NCBI GenBank assembly: GCA_031267335.1
Contig: JAIRZH010000101.1
Span: 1-16,050 of the forward strand
Length of the DNA: 16,050 bases
Origin: Oscillospiraceae bacterium
GTDB taxonomy: Bacteria > Bacillota > Clostridia > Oscillospirales > Acutalibacteraceae
Reading direction: 5' to 3'
Positions 8,125-14,495 of the stretch are shown piece by piece. The notes below the pieces were generated by a model. It ran no database searches. It worked only from the letters and a program-made list of their open reading frames with translations, and had not been told where the DNA came from. Each line of letters starts with the position of its first letter. Position 1 is the stretch's first letter. A program made the translations under genes and the position numbers.

Positions 8125-8553
8125 TTATTCCGATACAGTTATCCCCATACTACGTGCGGTTCCGGCTATCATACTCATCGCTTTTTCGATTGATGCCGCA
8201 TTGAGATCAGGAGATTTATACTCAGCAATTTTTTTGATTTGCTCACGTGTAATATTGGAAATCTTAGTTTTATTAGGTACTCCAGAACCTTTTTCGATTC
8301 CACATTCTTTTTTGATTAGTACCGCTGCAGGTGGAGTTTTTGTTATAAATTCAAAAGAACGATCTGAATAAATCGTAATAACTACCGGAATAACCATGCC
8401 TGCGTCATTTTTGGTTCTTTCGTTAAATTCTTTTGTAAAATTCATTATATTAATACCGTGCGGGCCTAGAACCGAACCAACTGGCGGAGCTGGCGTAGCT
8501 TTTGCCGCCATAATTTGAAGCTTAACTATTGCCGAAACTTTTTTTGAAGCCAA
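8125..8553 (-). CDS. rplK: 50S ribosomal protein L11 (TTG start)
   Basis: L11 forms the GTPase-associated centre with 23S rRNA and is the base of the factor-binding stalk. At 142 residues it has the normal length. KLQIMAAKATPAPPVGSVLG in the N-terminal domain identifies it, and the C-terminal RNA-binding domain ends with AGTARSMGITV. The start is TTG: AAGGGG lies 7 bases upstream, and the reading begins MASKKV, as expected for the family. The normally near-invariant PAGKA and LGQHG strings read MAAKA and LGPHG here, in the loop that contacts the thiostrepton-binding site. These are substitutions rather than damage, since the frame is intact. Nearest genes are nusG (43 bases upstream) and rplA. 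Confidence 0.97.
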   Translation of the reverse strand: MASKKVSAIVKLQIMAAKATPAPPVGSVLGPHGINIMNFTKEFNERTKNDAGMVIPVVITIYSDRSFEFITKTPPAAVLIKKECGIEKGSGVPNKTKISNITREQIKKIAEYKSPDLNAASIEKAMSMIAGTARSMGITVSE

Positions 8554-8596
8554 TTTCCTACCCCTTGAAAAATTAAATTACTTTATTTAAATAATG

Positions 8597-9121
8597 CTAA
8601 ACTATCGCTTCTATATCGTCAATATGCAACTCAACAGGAGTTTCTCTCCCAAACATTGATACTATAACATTAACAACTTCTTTTTCTAAATCAATTTCGC
8701 TTACAACACCAAAAAAACCATCTAATGGGCCTTCTACAACTTGTACTGAATCGCCAACCTTATACGGTATTTCTATCTTCACAGGTTCTTCTACACCAAA
8801 TTTTTCTGCCTCTTTTGCCGATAAAGGTGACGGTTTTAAAGAATCTCCGACAAAACCAACACAGCCTTTAACATTGCGAAGCGCATGCCAAATATCATTG
8901 CTTAGCCCCATTTTCAAAAAAATATAACCAGGGAATATCTTTCTGACACGATCATATTTTTTATTATTCTTTATTTCAGTAACATGTTCGGTTGGAATTT
9001 TAATTTCTTCAATTCCTGTAATGCCTCGGCTCTCCATTACAGACTTTATGCCTGATGCGACTTTATTTTCATGTCCTGAATGCGTTTGGACCACATACCA
9101 ACTTTTTTCTTCTTCTGACAC
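8597..9121 (-). CDS. nusG: Transcription termination/antitermination factor NusG (GTG start)
   Basis: NusG binds RNA polymerase during elongation, affecting pausing and Rho action. The N-terminal NGN domain covers about 6-100, starting SWYVVQTHSGHENKV. The KOW domain is at about 121-150, followed by VSMFGRETPVEL (154-165), which is highly typical. I choose the GTG start at 9121-9119 because GAGGA lies 5 bases upstream and the protein then begins MSEEEKSWYVV like its relatives, giving 174 residues. The ATG four codons earlier (9133) has no ribosome site and overlaps the GAGGA. The gene is 32 bases downstream of secE and in the conserved secE-nusG-rplK-rplA order. Confidence 0.96.
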   Translation of the reverse strand: MSEEEKSWYVVQTHSGHENKVASGIKSVMESRGITGIEEIKIPTEHVTEIKNNKKYDRVRKIFPGYIFLKMGLSNDIWHALRNVKGCVGFVGDSLKPSPLSAKEAEKFGVEEPVKIEIPYKVGDSVQVVEGPLDGFFGVVSEIDLEKEVVNVIVSMFGRETPVELHIDDIEAIV

Positions 9122-9153
9122 CGAATTCCTCATTTAACAAACATAAAAGATAA

Positions 9154-9372
9154 TTACTTGCCTGAAGTATTCATTATTAACGCAAGTAAATTTATGACAC
9201 CAAAATCAATTAAAAAAACAAAAACACCAACGATAAATATTGCTACGAAAGTTATAAAAGTGTTTCTGAAGGTTACGCCTGGAGTTGGCCAAACTACTTT
9301 TTTAATTTCACGAAAAAAATCACTCGCAAACCCTTTATAACTTTTTTTTTGATTTGTTTCAATAGCGGACAA
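9154..9372 (-). CDS. secE: Preprotein translocase subunit SecE (TTG start)
   Basis: SecE is the small clamp subunit of the SecYEG channel in the inner membrane. From the TTG it is 72 residues: a soluble amphipathic part with FFREIKKVVWPTPG, the family hallmark, then a single transmembrane helix (about 41-63). This is the short Gram-positive form. AAGGAAGG lies 8 bases before the TTG at 9372-9370. A GTG three codons earlier (9381) overlaps that ribosome site and is less likely. rpmG, which often lies just upstream, is not present in the next kilobase. Confidence 0.94.
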   Translation of the reverse strand: MSAIETNQKKSYKGFASDFFREIKKVVWPTPGVTFRNTFITFVAIFIVGVFVFLIDFGVINLLALIMNTSGK

Positions 9373-9426
9373 TATAATCACCTTCCTTATTGATTTTTAA
9401 AAATTACGCAATAGCATCATTTTGCA

Positions 9427-9454
9427 AGTATAACATTATTTTTTTTAATAGCAA
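9427..9454 (-). promoter_or_regulatory. Promoter of the secE-nusG-rplK-rplA unit
   Basis: On the - strand, TTGCTA (9454-9449), a 16-base spacer and TATACT (9432-9427) form a good sigma-70-type promoter. The predicted transcript starts near 9420, about 48 bases before the secE TTG, with the AAGGAAGG ribosome site in between. Confidence 0.6.
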
Positions 9455-9544
9455 ATTGCTTGCATATTTTTTTTTAAATTCCCGTGCAACCATAATATGC
9501 TTTATGTGATAAAATTTTTAAAATTTAAAATGCAAGTAAAATTA

Positions 9545-9631
9545 ATACTGACGTATTTAACTGACAAGCAATACAGAATTTTAAAAATTTTAGTTAAATA
9601 TGTACTGCTTTGGAGATATTAGACAGGCTCT
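9545..9631. repeat. Repeat family B, copy 2 (right terminal repeat intact)
   Basis: This copy shares its core with 5552-5630 in the same orientation: AAGCAATACAGAATTT, then a variable stretch, then GGAGATATTAGACA. The right end, ATATTAGACAGGCTCT (9616-9631), is followed by TA (9632-9633) and is the exact reverse complement of the left end of copy 1. Its own left end is degraded, so the start near 9545 is approximate. It lies between the ribosomal-operon promoter and a broken secreted-protein gene. Confidence 0.65.
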
Positions 9632-9656
9632 TATCGAAGACAAGTTCTAAAAATTT

Positions 9657-9708
9657 AACCCAAAAATTACTCGAAATTTAATCATTTTAAATAATTAGAA
9701 ACAAGCCC
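9657..9708 (-). repeat. Half copy of repeat A
   Basis: AAAAATTACTCGAAATTT, followed by a variant of TCATTTCAAATA and an ending ACAAGCCC, matches the GGGCCTGT end of repeat A in the same orientation as the copy at 3855-4012. As at 5638-5691, only the last ~52 bases of the element are present, and again it sits within 30 bases of a family B copy. Confidence 0.6.
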
Positions 9709-9762
9709 AAACAAGTTTTTTGAAGTTATAATTTTTTAAAATTTATCAAAAATCAAAAAATC

Positions 9763-9809
9763 TTGACTTTAAATACATTTAATTGTAGAGTTCACCAAAG
9801 TGTTATACT
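9763..9809 (+). promoter_or_regulatory. Candidate promoter of the broken secreted-protein gene
   Basis: TTGACT (9763-9768) and TAGAGT (9786-9791) are 17 bases apart, the same -35 box and spacing as the promoter at 4365. The -10 box is only 4 of 6. A better -10, TATACT (9804-9809), lies just downstream with a poor -35 (TTGTAG, 15-base spacer). Either would read into the signal-peptide remnant at 9842. Confidence 0.35.
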
Positions 9810-9841
9810 TCTAAATAAAAAATAGGCGTAGTGGGTTAATT

Positions 9842-10348
9842 TTGAGAAATTATTCAAGATTTTTTTCTTCAAGTATGGCTTTGGCAATGTCTTTTATTTT
9901 GGGTTAAATTTAAATTTTAATTCAGTTTCTGCCGAAGTAATTTATATAAAAAGCGGTTCCGGCGCAGAAGAATAAAATAAGTCTGCCGGCATGTTTTTAA
10001 TAGGAAGCAGTTTATGATATAAAAAATGAGCATAATTTATCAGAAATAATAAAAGAATGTATTAAAGAATATTCAAAGTTAATGAATTTTTTTAACTTCG
10101 GTTTTAATGAAAGTCGTATCGATTTTGAAAAATATTTAAGGAAAAATTCAAGCTAGCTCTAGTCCGACGAAATGGTATTCAAAAAAATATCATTGTGTGA
10201 TAATTTAGTTAGAATATTTTTTTATTTTAAACATTCTTAAATTATTAAAGAACTTTCAAAAAGAAACATCATAGAAGAAAAAGATTTAAAAAATACTACC
10301 ATTGTGGTAAATTTCGATAAAAAATTTGTCGATTTTCTATTGTTTTAA
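9842..10348 (+). pseudogene. Remnant of a secreted-protein gene, broken by frameshifts and stops
   Basis: From the TTG at 9842 (or the ATG at 9875) the frame encodes a basic, hydrophobic start (RNYSRFF, MALAMSFILG) and then stops. One base over, it continues as NFNSVSAEVIYIKSGSG, which completes a signal peptide with a SVSA-E cleavage site, and reaches another TAA near 9975. Further open pieces follow in shifted frames: about 10004-10156, with HNLSEIIKECIKEYSKLMN, and about 10240-10348, with NIIEEKDLKNTTIVVNFDKK and a TAA. Together they suggest one protein of roughly 160-170 residues, now inactivated. The family is not recognised. The TTG start resembles those of other genes here. It could alternatively be two or three decayed short genes. 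Confidence 0.6.
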
Positions 10349-10382
10349 AAAAAAATAAAAAAATAATTTTATGAGGTGTTTT

Positions 10383-11171
10383 ATGCGGTTTAAAATTTCT
10401 TTGATTTCTTCTCTTTGCGTCGGTTTTATTTTATTGCTGTTTAAATTAGGATTATCATTTGCGAATAGCGGTTTGGAATACAATCTTATATTTGGAATTG
10501 TTTGCTTAATTTCAATATTTTTAATTGTTATTTCTTGTGGCATGATTCCTAAAAATGATTTACAACAAATTTTAAATTTTGGTAAAAATCAATTGCTAGG
10601 TATTTTATCTTTTTGCATTTGCGGTGCATTCGTTTGGTGTGCTTATGCATTTAAAAATGATGTTGCGCCGGATGATCTAAAAAAACAATATTTTGTAATG
10701 TTTTTTATTTCTTGTTTAACCGCCATAAGTTTTTTGGTATCTTCGATTTCGCATTTTTTAGGGAAGAATTTTTTTAAATCAATGCCGATATTAGCTTTTA
10801 TTCCTGTTATTTATTTTTTGATTTCTTTAACTTTATTTCTTTCTTTTGATATTGGATTGCCTAATGCTTACAATCTTACCGCACAAAGTTTGCTGACATT
10901 ATTTTTTGTTTACTACACGCAAATTTTTGTTAACTGCGTTGAAAAAATAAATATCCCGAAAAGATTAGTAGTATTTGGTTTTCCGGCAATTTTTGCTACT
11001 TTATCTTTTACGATTCCTACTATTTTTTCTTCAACATCTTTAACAAGTGTGTCAATTGCGACTTCTGTCGCGCATACTTTTTTAATAGTGTATATATTTT
11101 CGTTTTTGGTGCAGAATAATGGTCTTTCGAAAATTTTTAATAAATCTAAAAGTTTAAATTTAAAAATTTAG
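10383..11171 (+). CDS. Polytopic membrane protein of unknown function (about 8 TM)
   Basis: I do not recognise this protein. From the ATG at 10383 it has 262 residues, and nearly all of it is membrane. Hydrophobic segments lie at about 5-26, 34-54, 71-90, 103-123, 134-154, 167-186, 196-215 and 221-243, with a basic C-terminal tail (KSKSLNLKI). Cysteines are scattered through the helices; no catalytic motif stands out. An in-frame ATG at 10371 is less likely because GAGGTG, the probable ribosome site, begins inside it and sits 4 bases before the 10383 ATG. It is the first gene of a tight cluster: only 7 bases separate it from the PAAR-like gene, and ackA follows. Transporter, immunity-type protein and membrane component of a secretion system are all possible. 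No clear promoter was found directly upstream. Confidence 0.8.
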   Translation: MRFKISLISSLCVGFILLLFKLGLSFANSGLEYNLIFGIVCLISIFLIVISCGMIPKNDLQQILNFGKNQLLGILSFCICGAFVWCAYAFKNDVAPDDLKKQYFVMFFISCLTAISFLVSSISHFLGKNFFKSMPILAFIPVIYFLISLTLFLSFDIGLPNAYNLTAQSLLTLFFVYYTQIFVNCVEKINIPKRLVVFGFPAIFATLSFTIPTIFSSTSLTSVSIATSVAHTFLIVYIFSFLVQNNGLSKIFNKSKSLNLKI

Positions 11172-11178
11172 GTAAAAA

Positions 11179-11637
11179 ATGGCAAATCCGATTGTTAATG
11201 CATCTTCAGTTAAATGTTCAATGTCATGTTCTTTGCCACCGGGTGTACCCAACCCTAAAGCACCTTCTTACCCGGTTGGGCTTACTGCCCAATTTTTAGT
11301 TCCTCCGGTGAATAGAGTTAATGTAGGTGGAGTGCCCGCGGCTAATATAATGGATACTACTGGCAAAGTTGTTTTTCCACCGAGCAACTCTTGCCAATCC
11401 CAAACAAATCCAACTGTAATTGCTGCCAGCAACGCTGCAACAGTTGCCGCTGTGGGGACGCCAATGTTTGTTGCCGCTCCATGCATACCTTTATTCGCAA
11501 GTCCTTGGACCCCGGGGTGCACAACTTGTATGCTTGCAGGTAAGCCGATGTTAAATAATTCTAGCAAATTAATGTGTACTATGGGCGGAACATTGGAAGT
11601 AGTAAACACGGCAGCAAAAACTGTAACGATTCCTTAA
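11179..11637 (+). CDS. PAAR-like protein (DUF4280 family)
   Basis: This 152-residue protein matches the DUF4280 (PAAR-like) family from end to end as I remember its consensus: an early KCSMSCSLPPG, then VGGVPAANIMD (49-59), SNSCQSQTNPTV (69-80), PCIPLFASPWTPG (101-113), and a closing SSKLMCTMGGTLEV. Seven cysteines (13, 17, 72, 102, 114, 117, 133) may coordinate metal or structure the fold. PAAR-type proteins cap the spike of contractile systems such as T6SS, and DUF4280 members also occur with extracellular contractile injection systems. No sheath, tube, baseplate or ATPase gene is in the window. AGGT 5 bases before the ATG overlaps the stop of the membrane-protein gene, which suggests coupled translation. 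Protein is complete, with no attached effector domain. Confidence 0.88.
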   Translation: MANPIVNASSVKCSMSCSLPPGVPNPKAPSYPVGLTAQFLVPPVNRVNVGGVPAANIMDTTGKVVFPPSNSCQSQTNPTVIAASNAATVAAVGTPMFVAAPCIPLFASPWTPGCTTCMLAGKPMLNNSSKLMCTMGGTLEVVNTAAKTVTIP

Positions 11638-11658
11638 TAATTTCAAGGTGTTGATTTT

Positions 11659-12945
11659 TTGATTCTTGTTGTAAATTTTGGTAGTTCTTCATTTAAATTT
11701 AAAATTTTTAAAAAATCTAACCATAAATCCATTGGTGATGATTTTTTAGAAACTTTTGTTGAAGGGAATTGCGAAAAAATTGGCGATGATTCCGGAAAAG
11801 TTTGTTATAAGACGAAAAATTCAAAAATAGAATGTAAAATTGCTTTTAAAGATCATAGAAGTGCTTTTTTTATTGTAAAAAATATGCTTATCGATACAAA
11901 TACCCTCAAAGATTTAAATGAAATTTCAGCTATTGGACATCGCATTGTGCATGGAGGAAAATATTTTAAAAAACCTGTATTAATTAAAGATTATGTAATT
12001 GAAAAAATAAGAAGTCTTATTCCTCTTGCACCGATTCATAATTCTGCAAATTTAGAAGGAATATTAGATTGTCAAGAAGCTTTTAAAAATGTTCCTCAAT
12101 TTGCCGTTTTTGATACTTCTTTTTTTGTTAATTTGCCACCAGAATTTTCAACTTTTGCTATCCCAAAAGAATTATCCCAAAAATATGAAATAAAAAAATA
12201 TGGATTTCATGGAATTTCGCACGAATGGGCAGACTTTAAATATAAATTATATAAAACTAAAATTAAAGCAAATAATCCAGCAGAATTAAACGAAAAAATA
12301 CAGAAAAATAATTTCAAAATTATAACCTGCCATTTAGGCAGTGGTTCTTCAATTTCAGCCATTATTGACGGCAAACCAATCGAAACGAGTATGGGATTAA
12401 CGCCGCTAGATGGTTTAGTGATGGGCACCAGATGTGGTTCTATCGATCCTTCAATTATCACTTATTTAATGAAAAATGAAAATTTTAATAACAATGAAAT
12501 TAATGAAATCATGACAAAAAAATCAGGTTTATTAGGTCTTAGTGGAATTTCTAGTGATATTCGAACTGTACTTAATCATTATTCAAATAATAAAAATTGT
12601 CATTTAGCTATTAATGTTTTTTGTAATAAAATAATTGAATTCATTGGAGCTTACATAGCTATAATGAACGGTTGTAATGCAATAGTTTTTACTGGTGGAA
12701 TCGGTGAAAATTTGCCCTGGATTCGTAAAAAAATATGCAAAAATTTTAAATTTTTAGGATTAAAACTCGATATTAAACTTAATAACAAAATCTCAGATCA
12801 AGGAATTATATCTTCTAAAGATAGTGCTATTGATATTTTTGTAGTGTGCGCAAACGAAGAAAAATCAATTGCATTAACCGTAGAAAATAAAATTAACGAG
12901 AATATTTCTGAATTTGATTTGCAAGACCTGTGCAAAGTACGATAA
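11659..12945 (+). CDS. ackA: Acetate kinase (TTG start)
   Basis: Acetate kinase converts acetyl phosphate and ADP to acetate and ATP, the last step of substrate-level ATP formation in fermenters. All main motifs are present: VVNFGSSSFKFKIF at the start (Asn6, Ser10), GHRIVHGG (93-100, Arg95), PLAPIHNSANLEGI, FDTSFF (Asp152), KYGFHGISH (His184), HLGSGSS (225-231, usually HLGNGAS), GTRCGSIDP (256-264, Arg258; usually TRSGDIDP), FTGGIGEN and the C-terminal ANEE (Glu400). At 428 residues it is slightly longer than the usual ~400. The start is TTG, with AAGGTG 8 bases upstream. It follows the PAAR-like gene by 21 bases and probably shares its transcript; pta is not nearby. Its last 53 bases overlap the permease gene on the other strand. 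Confidence 0.95.
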   Translation: MILVVNFGSSSFKFKIFKKSNHKSIGDDFLETFVEGNCEKIGDDSGKVCYKTKNSKIECKIAFKDHRSAFFIVKNMLIDTNTLKDLNEISAIGHRIVHGGKYFKKPVLIKDYVIEKIRSLIPLAPIHNSANLEGILDCQEAFKNVPQFAVFDTSFFVNLPPEFSTFAIPKELSQKYEIKKYGFHGISHEWADFKYKLYKTKIKANNPAELNEKIQKNNFKIITCHLGSGSSISAIIDGKPIETSMGLTPLDGLVMGTRCGSIDPSIITYLMKNENFNNNEINEIMTKKSGLLGLSGISSDIRTVLNHYSNNKNCHLAINVFCNKIIEFIGAYIAIMNGCNAIVFTGGIGENLPWIRKKICKNFKFLGLKLDIKLNNKISDQGIISSKDSAIDIFVVCANEEKSIALTVENKINENISEFDLQDLCKVR

Positions 12946-13669
12946 ATAATGTTAAAACTAAGGCCAATGCAGAACCAGAATGTGGGTCATATGCGTTTCC
13001 GAGAAATTTAAGTTCAACAAGTTCGCCAATAAGCAAACTTGTATTTCCACCTAACATTTTTGAAATTATAAAATTGCTCATAGATGGTCCGAAAGTCATG
13101 GCAAACCCGGAAAGAATCCCAGGAATACTTAATGGAAAAATAATTTTTATAAAAGTTTTTAATTCATTAGCACCAAGATCTTTTGCTGCTTGTATTATTC
13201 CTAAATCTATTTTAGAAAGCGAAGAATGTATAGGGAGCACTACGTAACAAATTGAATTGTAAACCATTCCGAATAAAACAGCAAAGCGTGTATTAACAAG
13301 TGAAACTTTTTCAAAATTTAAAAACGAAAGTAAACCATTAATTGGTCCATTGATTTCTAAAAGCGTCATAATCGCATAAGTTATCAATAACGAATTCACC
13401 CACATCGGCAATGTGATCGCCGTTATGCTTATTTTTTGCCATTTAGGGCTGAGACGTGAAATTGTAAAAGCAACAGGGTATCCAATTATAATGCATAACA
13501 AAGTAGATATCGAAGTAAAATATATAGATCTTAAAAAAACACCGGAATATTTCCAAACATTAAAAAAATTTTCAAAAGTAAAAGCACCATTATGATTTGT
13601 AAAACCATAGTAAAATACTGCATACATAGGTGCAACGCTAAAAATTATGATCCAAAATATATAAGGCAA
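12893..13669 (-). CDS. potB: ABC transporter permease, spermidine/putrescine PotB type (orphan)
   Basis: A six-helix inner-membrane permease of the binding-protein-dependent (BPD_transp_1) family. Helices lie at about 3-22, 50-70, 84-104, 129-148, 182-200 and 233-252. The EAA loop that docks the ATPase is at 161-184 (AAKDLGANELKTF, then IFPLSIPG). Overall sequence, including the opening LPYIFWIIIFSVAPMY, is closest to PotB as I recall it. The start is uncertain. The TTG at 13669 has no ribosome site, while ATT at 13690-13688 has GGGGA (13702-13698) exactly 7 bases before it and reads (M)KTTIFTLPYIFW, as expected for a PotB start; it would give 265 residues. PotA, PotC and PotD partners are absent on both sides. 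The 3' end overlaps ackA by 53 bases. It may work with subunits encoded elsewhere, or be decaying. Confidence 0.88.
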   Translation of the reverse strand: MPYIFWIIIFSVAPMYAVFYYGFTNHNGAFTFENFFNVWKYSGVFLRSIYFTSISTLLCIIIGYPVAFTISRLSPKWQKISITAITLPMWVNSLLITYAIMTLLEINGPINGLLSFLNFEKVSLVNTRFAVLFGMVYNSICYVVLPIHSSLSKIDLGIIQAAKDLGANELKTFIKIIFPLSIPGILSGFAMTFGPSMSNFIISKMLGGNTSLLIGELVELKFLGNAYDPHSGSALALVLTLFIVLCTGLANQIQKYSR

Positions 13670-13690
13670 AGTAAATATTGTTGTTTTAAT

Positions 13691-13908
13691 CTTAATTTCC
13701 CCAGATTTTATTTCAGCAAATAAAATTTAATTTTTTAAACTCGAAGTTAATAATAGAAAAATTTAAAATTTCGAGGATTTAATTTTATTTCAGGCTTCTT
13801 TCTAAAACTTTACTAGAATGCTTCATTTTATTTAAAGTTTTTCAGAATACATTTTTGAAAAGAAGTTCATTATATGCCTAATAAAAATTTTTTTAAATAT
13901 ATCAATTA
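13691..13908. other. Non-coding stretch upstream of the permease
   Basis: These ~220 bases carry the GGGGA ribosome site of the permease (13698-13702) but no reading frame I would call. A potA gene, expected here if the polyamine operon were intact, is absent. No promoter for the permease could be picked out with confidence from the many A/T-rich strings. Confidence 0.4.
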
Positions 13909-14067
13909 GGGCCTGTCCTCATTATTTGAAATGACAAAATTTCGAGTAATTTTTGGTTTGGGCAAGGAAAATTTTTTCACAATACTAACGTATTGTAAAA
14001 AAATTTAACGTAGTACAAATCAAAAAGTACCGAAATATGGTTGTTAAACAGTAGTGGGAACAGGCCC
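13909..14067 (+). repeat. Repeat family A, copy 2 (best preserved, TA-flanked)
   Basis: A 159-bp non-coding element that begins GGGCCTGTCC and ends GGGAACAGGCCC: terminal inverted repeats with 8 perfect bases. Each side is flanked by TA (13907-13908 and 14068-14069). It is the inverted counterpart of 3855-4012. Inside lies the conserved hairpin (13972-13985 with 13990-14003, loop TAAC). Short terminal repeats, a TA target, small size and no gene make it MITE-like. A TA target is typical of IS630/Tc1-mariner-type transposases; none is encoded in this window. Confidence 0.8.
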
Positions 14068-14069
14068 TA

Positions 14070-14342
14070 ATATTTTATTCATAAAAATTTCACAAAATGT
14101 TATAAGAATTTAACAATCGAGCTAAATTTAGAATCATTTATCAAACAAGAGAACATGTTTAGTAAAAATATTAATCAGCCTGTAATTATTCATACTCCGT
14201 ATATGCATGTAGTATTTTACAGTATTCGTAACTATATACTTGATATTTAATTATATATTAATTCTTTATATAATTTCAAGAACATAACCAAAAATTAATT
14301 TGTGAGGAAATCTGATATATAATTTACAAACATGAAAATTAT
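14070..14342. other. Non-coding stretch between repeat A and the coiled-coil gene promoter
   Basis: About 270 bases of very AT-rich sequence. I see no reading frame, tRNA or recognisable RNA motif. Confidence 0.4.
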
Positions 14343-14371
14343 TTGATTTTAAAATATATTAATTATATAAT
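14343..14371 (+). promoter_or_regulatory. Promoter of the coiled-coil protein gene
   Basis: TTGATT (14343-14348), a 17-base spacer and a perfect TATAAT (14366-14371) match the layout of the promoter at 4365-4393, including the identical 17-base context ATTAATTATATAATATT. The predicted transcript starts near 14378 and leaves an unusually long leader of ~118 bases before the ATG. Confidence 0.7.
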
Positions 14372-14377
14372 ATTAAA

Positions 14378-14495
14378 AACTCTGTTATCATACAGGGAAT
14401 TATTCAGCGAACAAGAACTGTTTGAAAGGTCTCACTGATAAAAAATAAAGATAAGAGGTATTCCAATTATTAAAAAAATAATTAAAGATTTTGAT
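14378..14495 (+). promoter_or_regulatory. Long 5' leader with a distant ribosome site and a hairpin
   Basis: The leader contains TTATCA (14386-14391) and TGATAA (14436-14441), which could close a loop. It then has AAGAGG (14453-14458), the only good ribosome site, 37 bases before the ATG. Between them AATTATT and AATAATT (14465-14471 and 14477-14483) form a perfect 7-bp hairpin with a five-A loop. Folding it would bring the site to within about 18 bases of the ATG. Alternatively translation starts at an in-frame ATT at 14466, 7 bases after AAGAGG. No known riboswitch class was recognised. Confidence 0.35.

Noticed and set aside
10294..10309. Small hairpin TACCA-TTG-TGGTA upstream of the membrane-protein operon
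   Set aside because: Five base pairs with a 3-base loop inside pseudogene remnants and no T-run; likely chance.
10337..10543. Short - strand frame with a KNIEIKQTIPNIRLYS-type sequence
   Set aside because: Opposite the first helices of the membrane protein and with Asn/Lys/Ile composition typical of antisense of hydrophobic codons.
12930..13247. Open frame on the + strand following ackA
   Set aside because: Antisense to the permease EAA loop region, which clearly codes on the - strand.
3855..14067. Repeats A and B as a CRISPR array
   Set aside because: Copies are kilobases apart, too long, and without regular spacers; ends and TA flanks fit transposable elements.
1169..14495. tRNA, rRNA, tmRNA or known riboswitches in the non-coding regions
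   Set aside because: No cloverleaf with a GTTCRA arm and no recognisable riboswitch core was found by eye. A dedicated covariance search could still find one.
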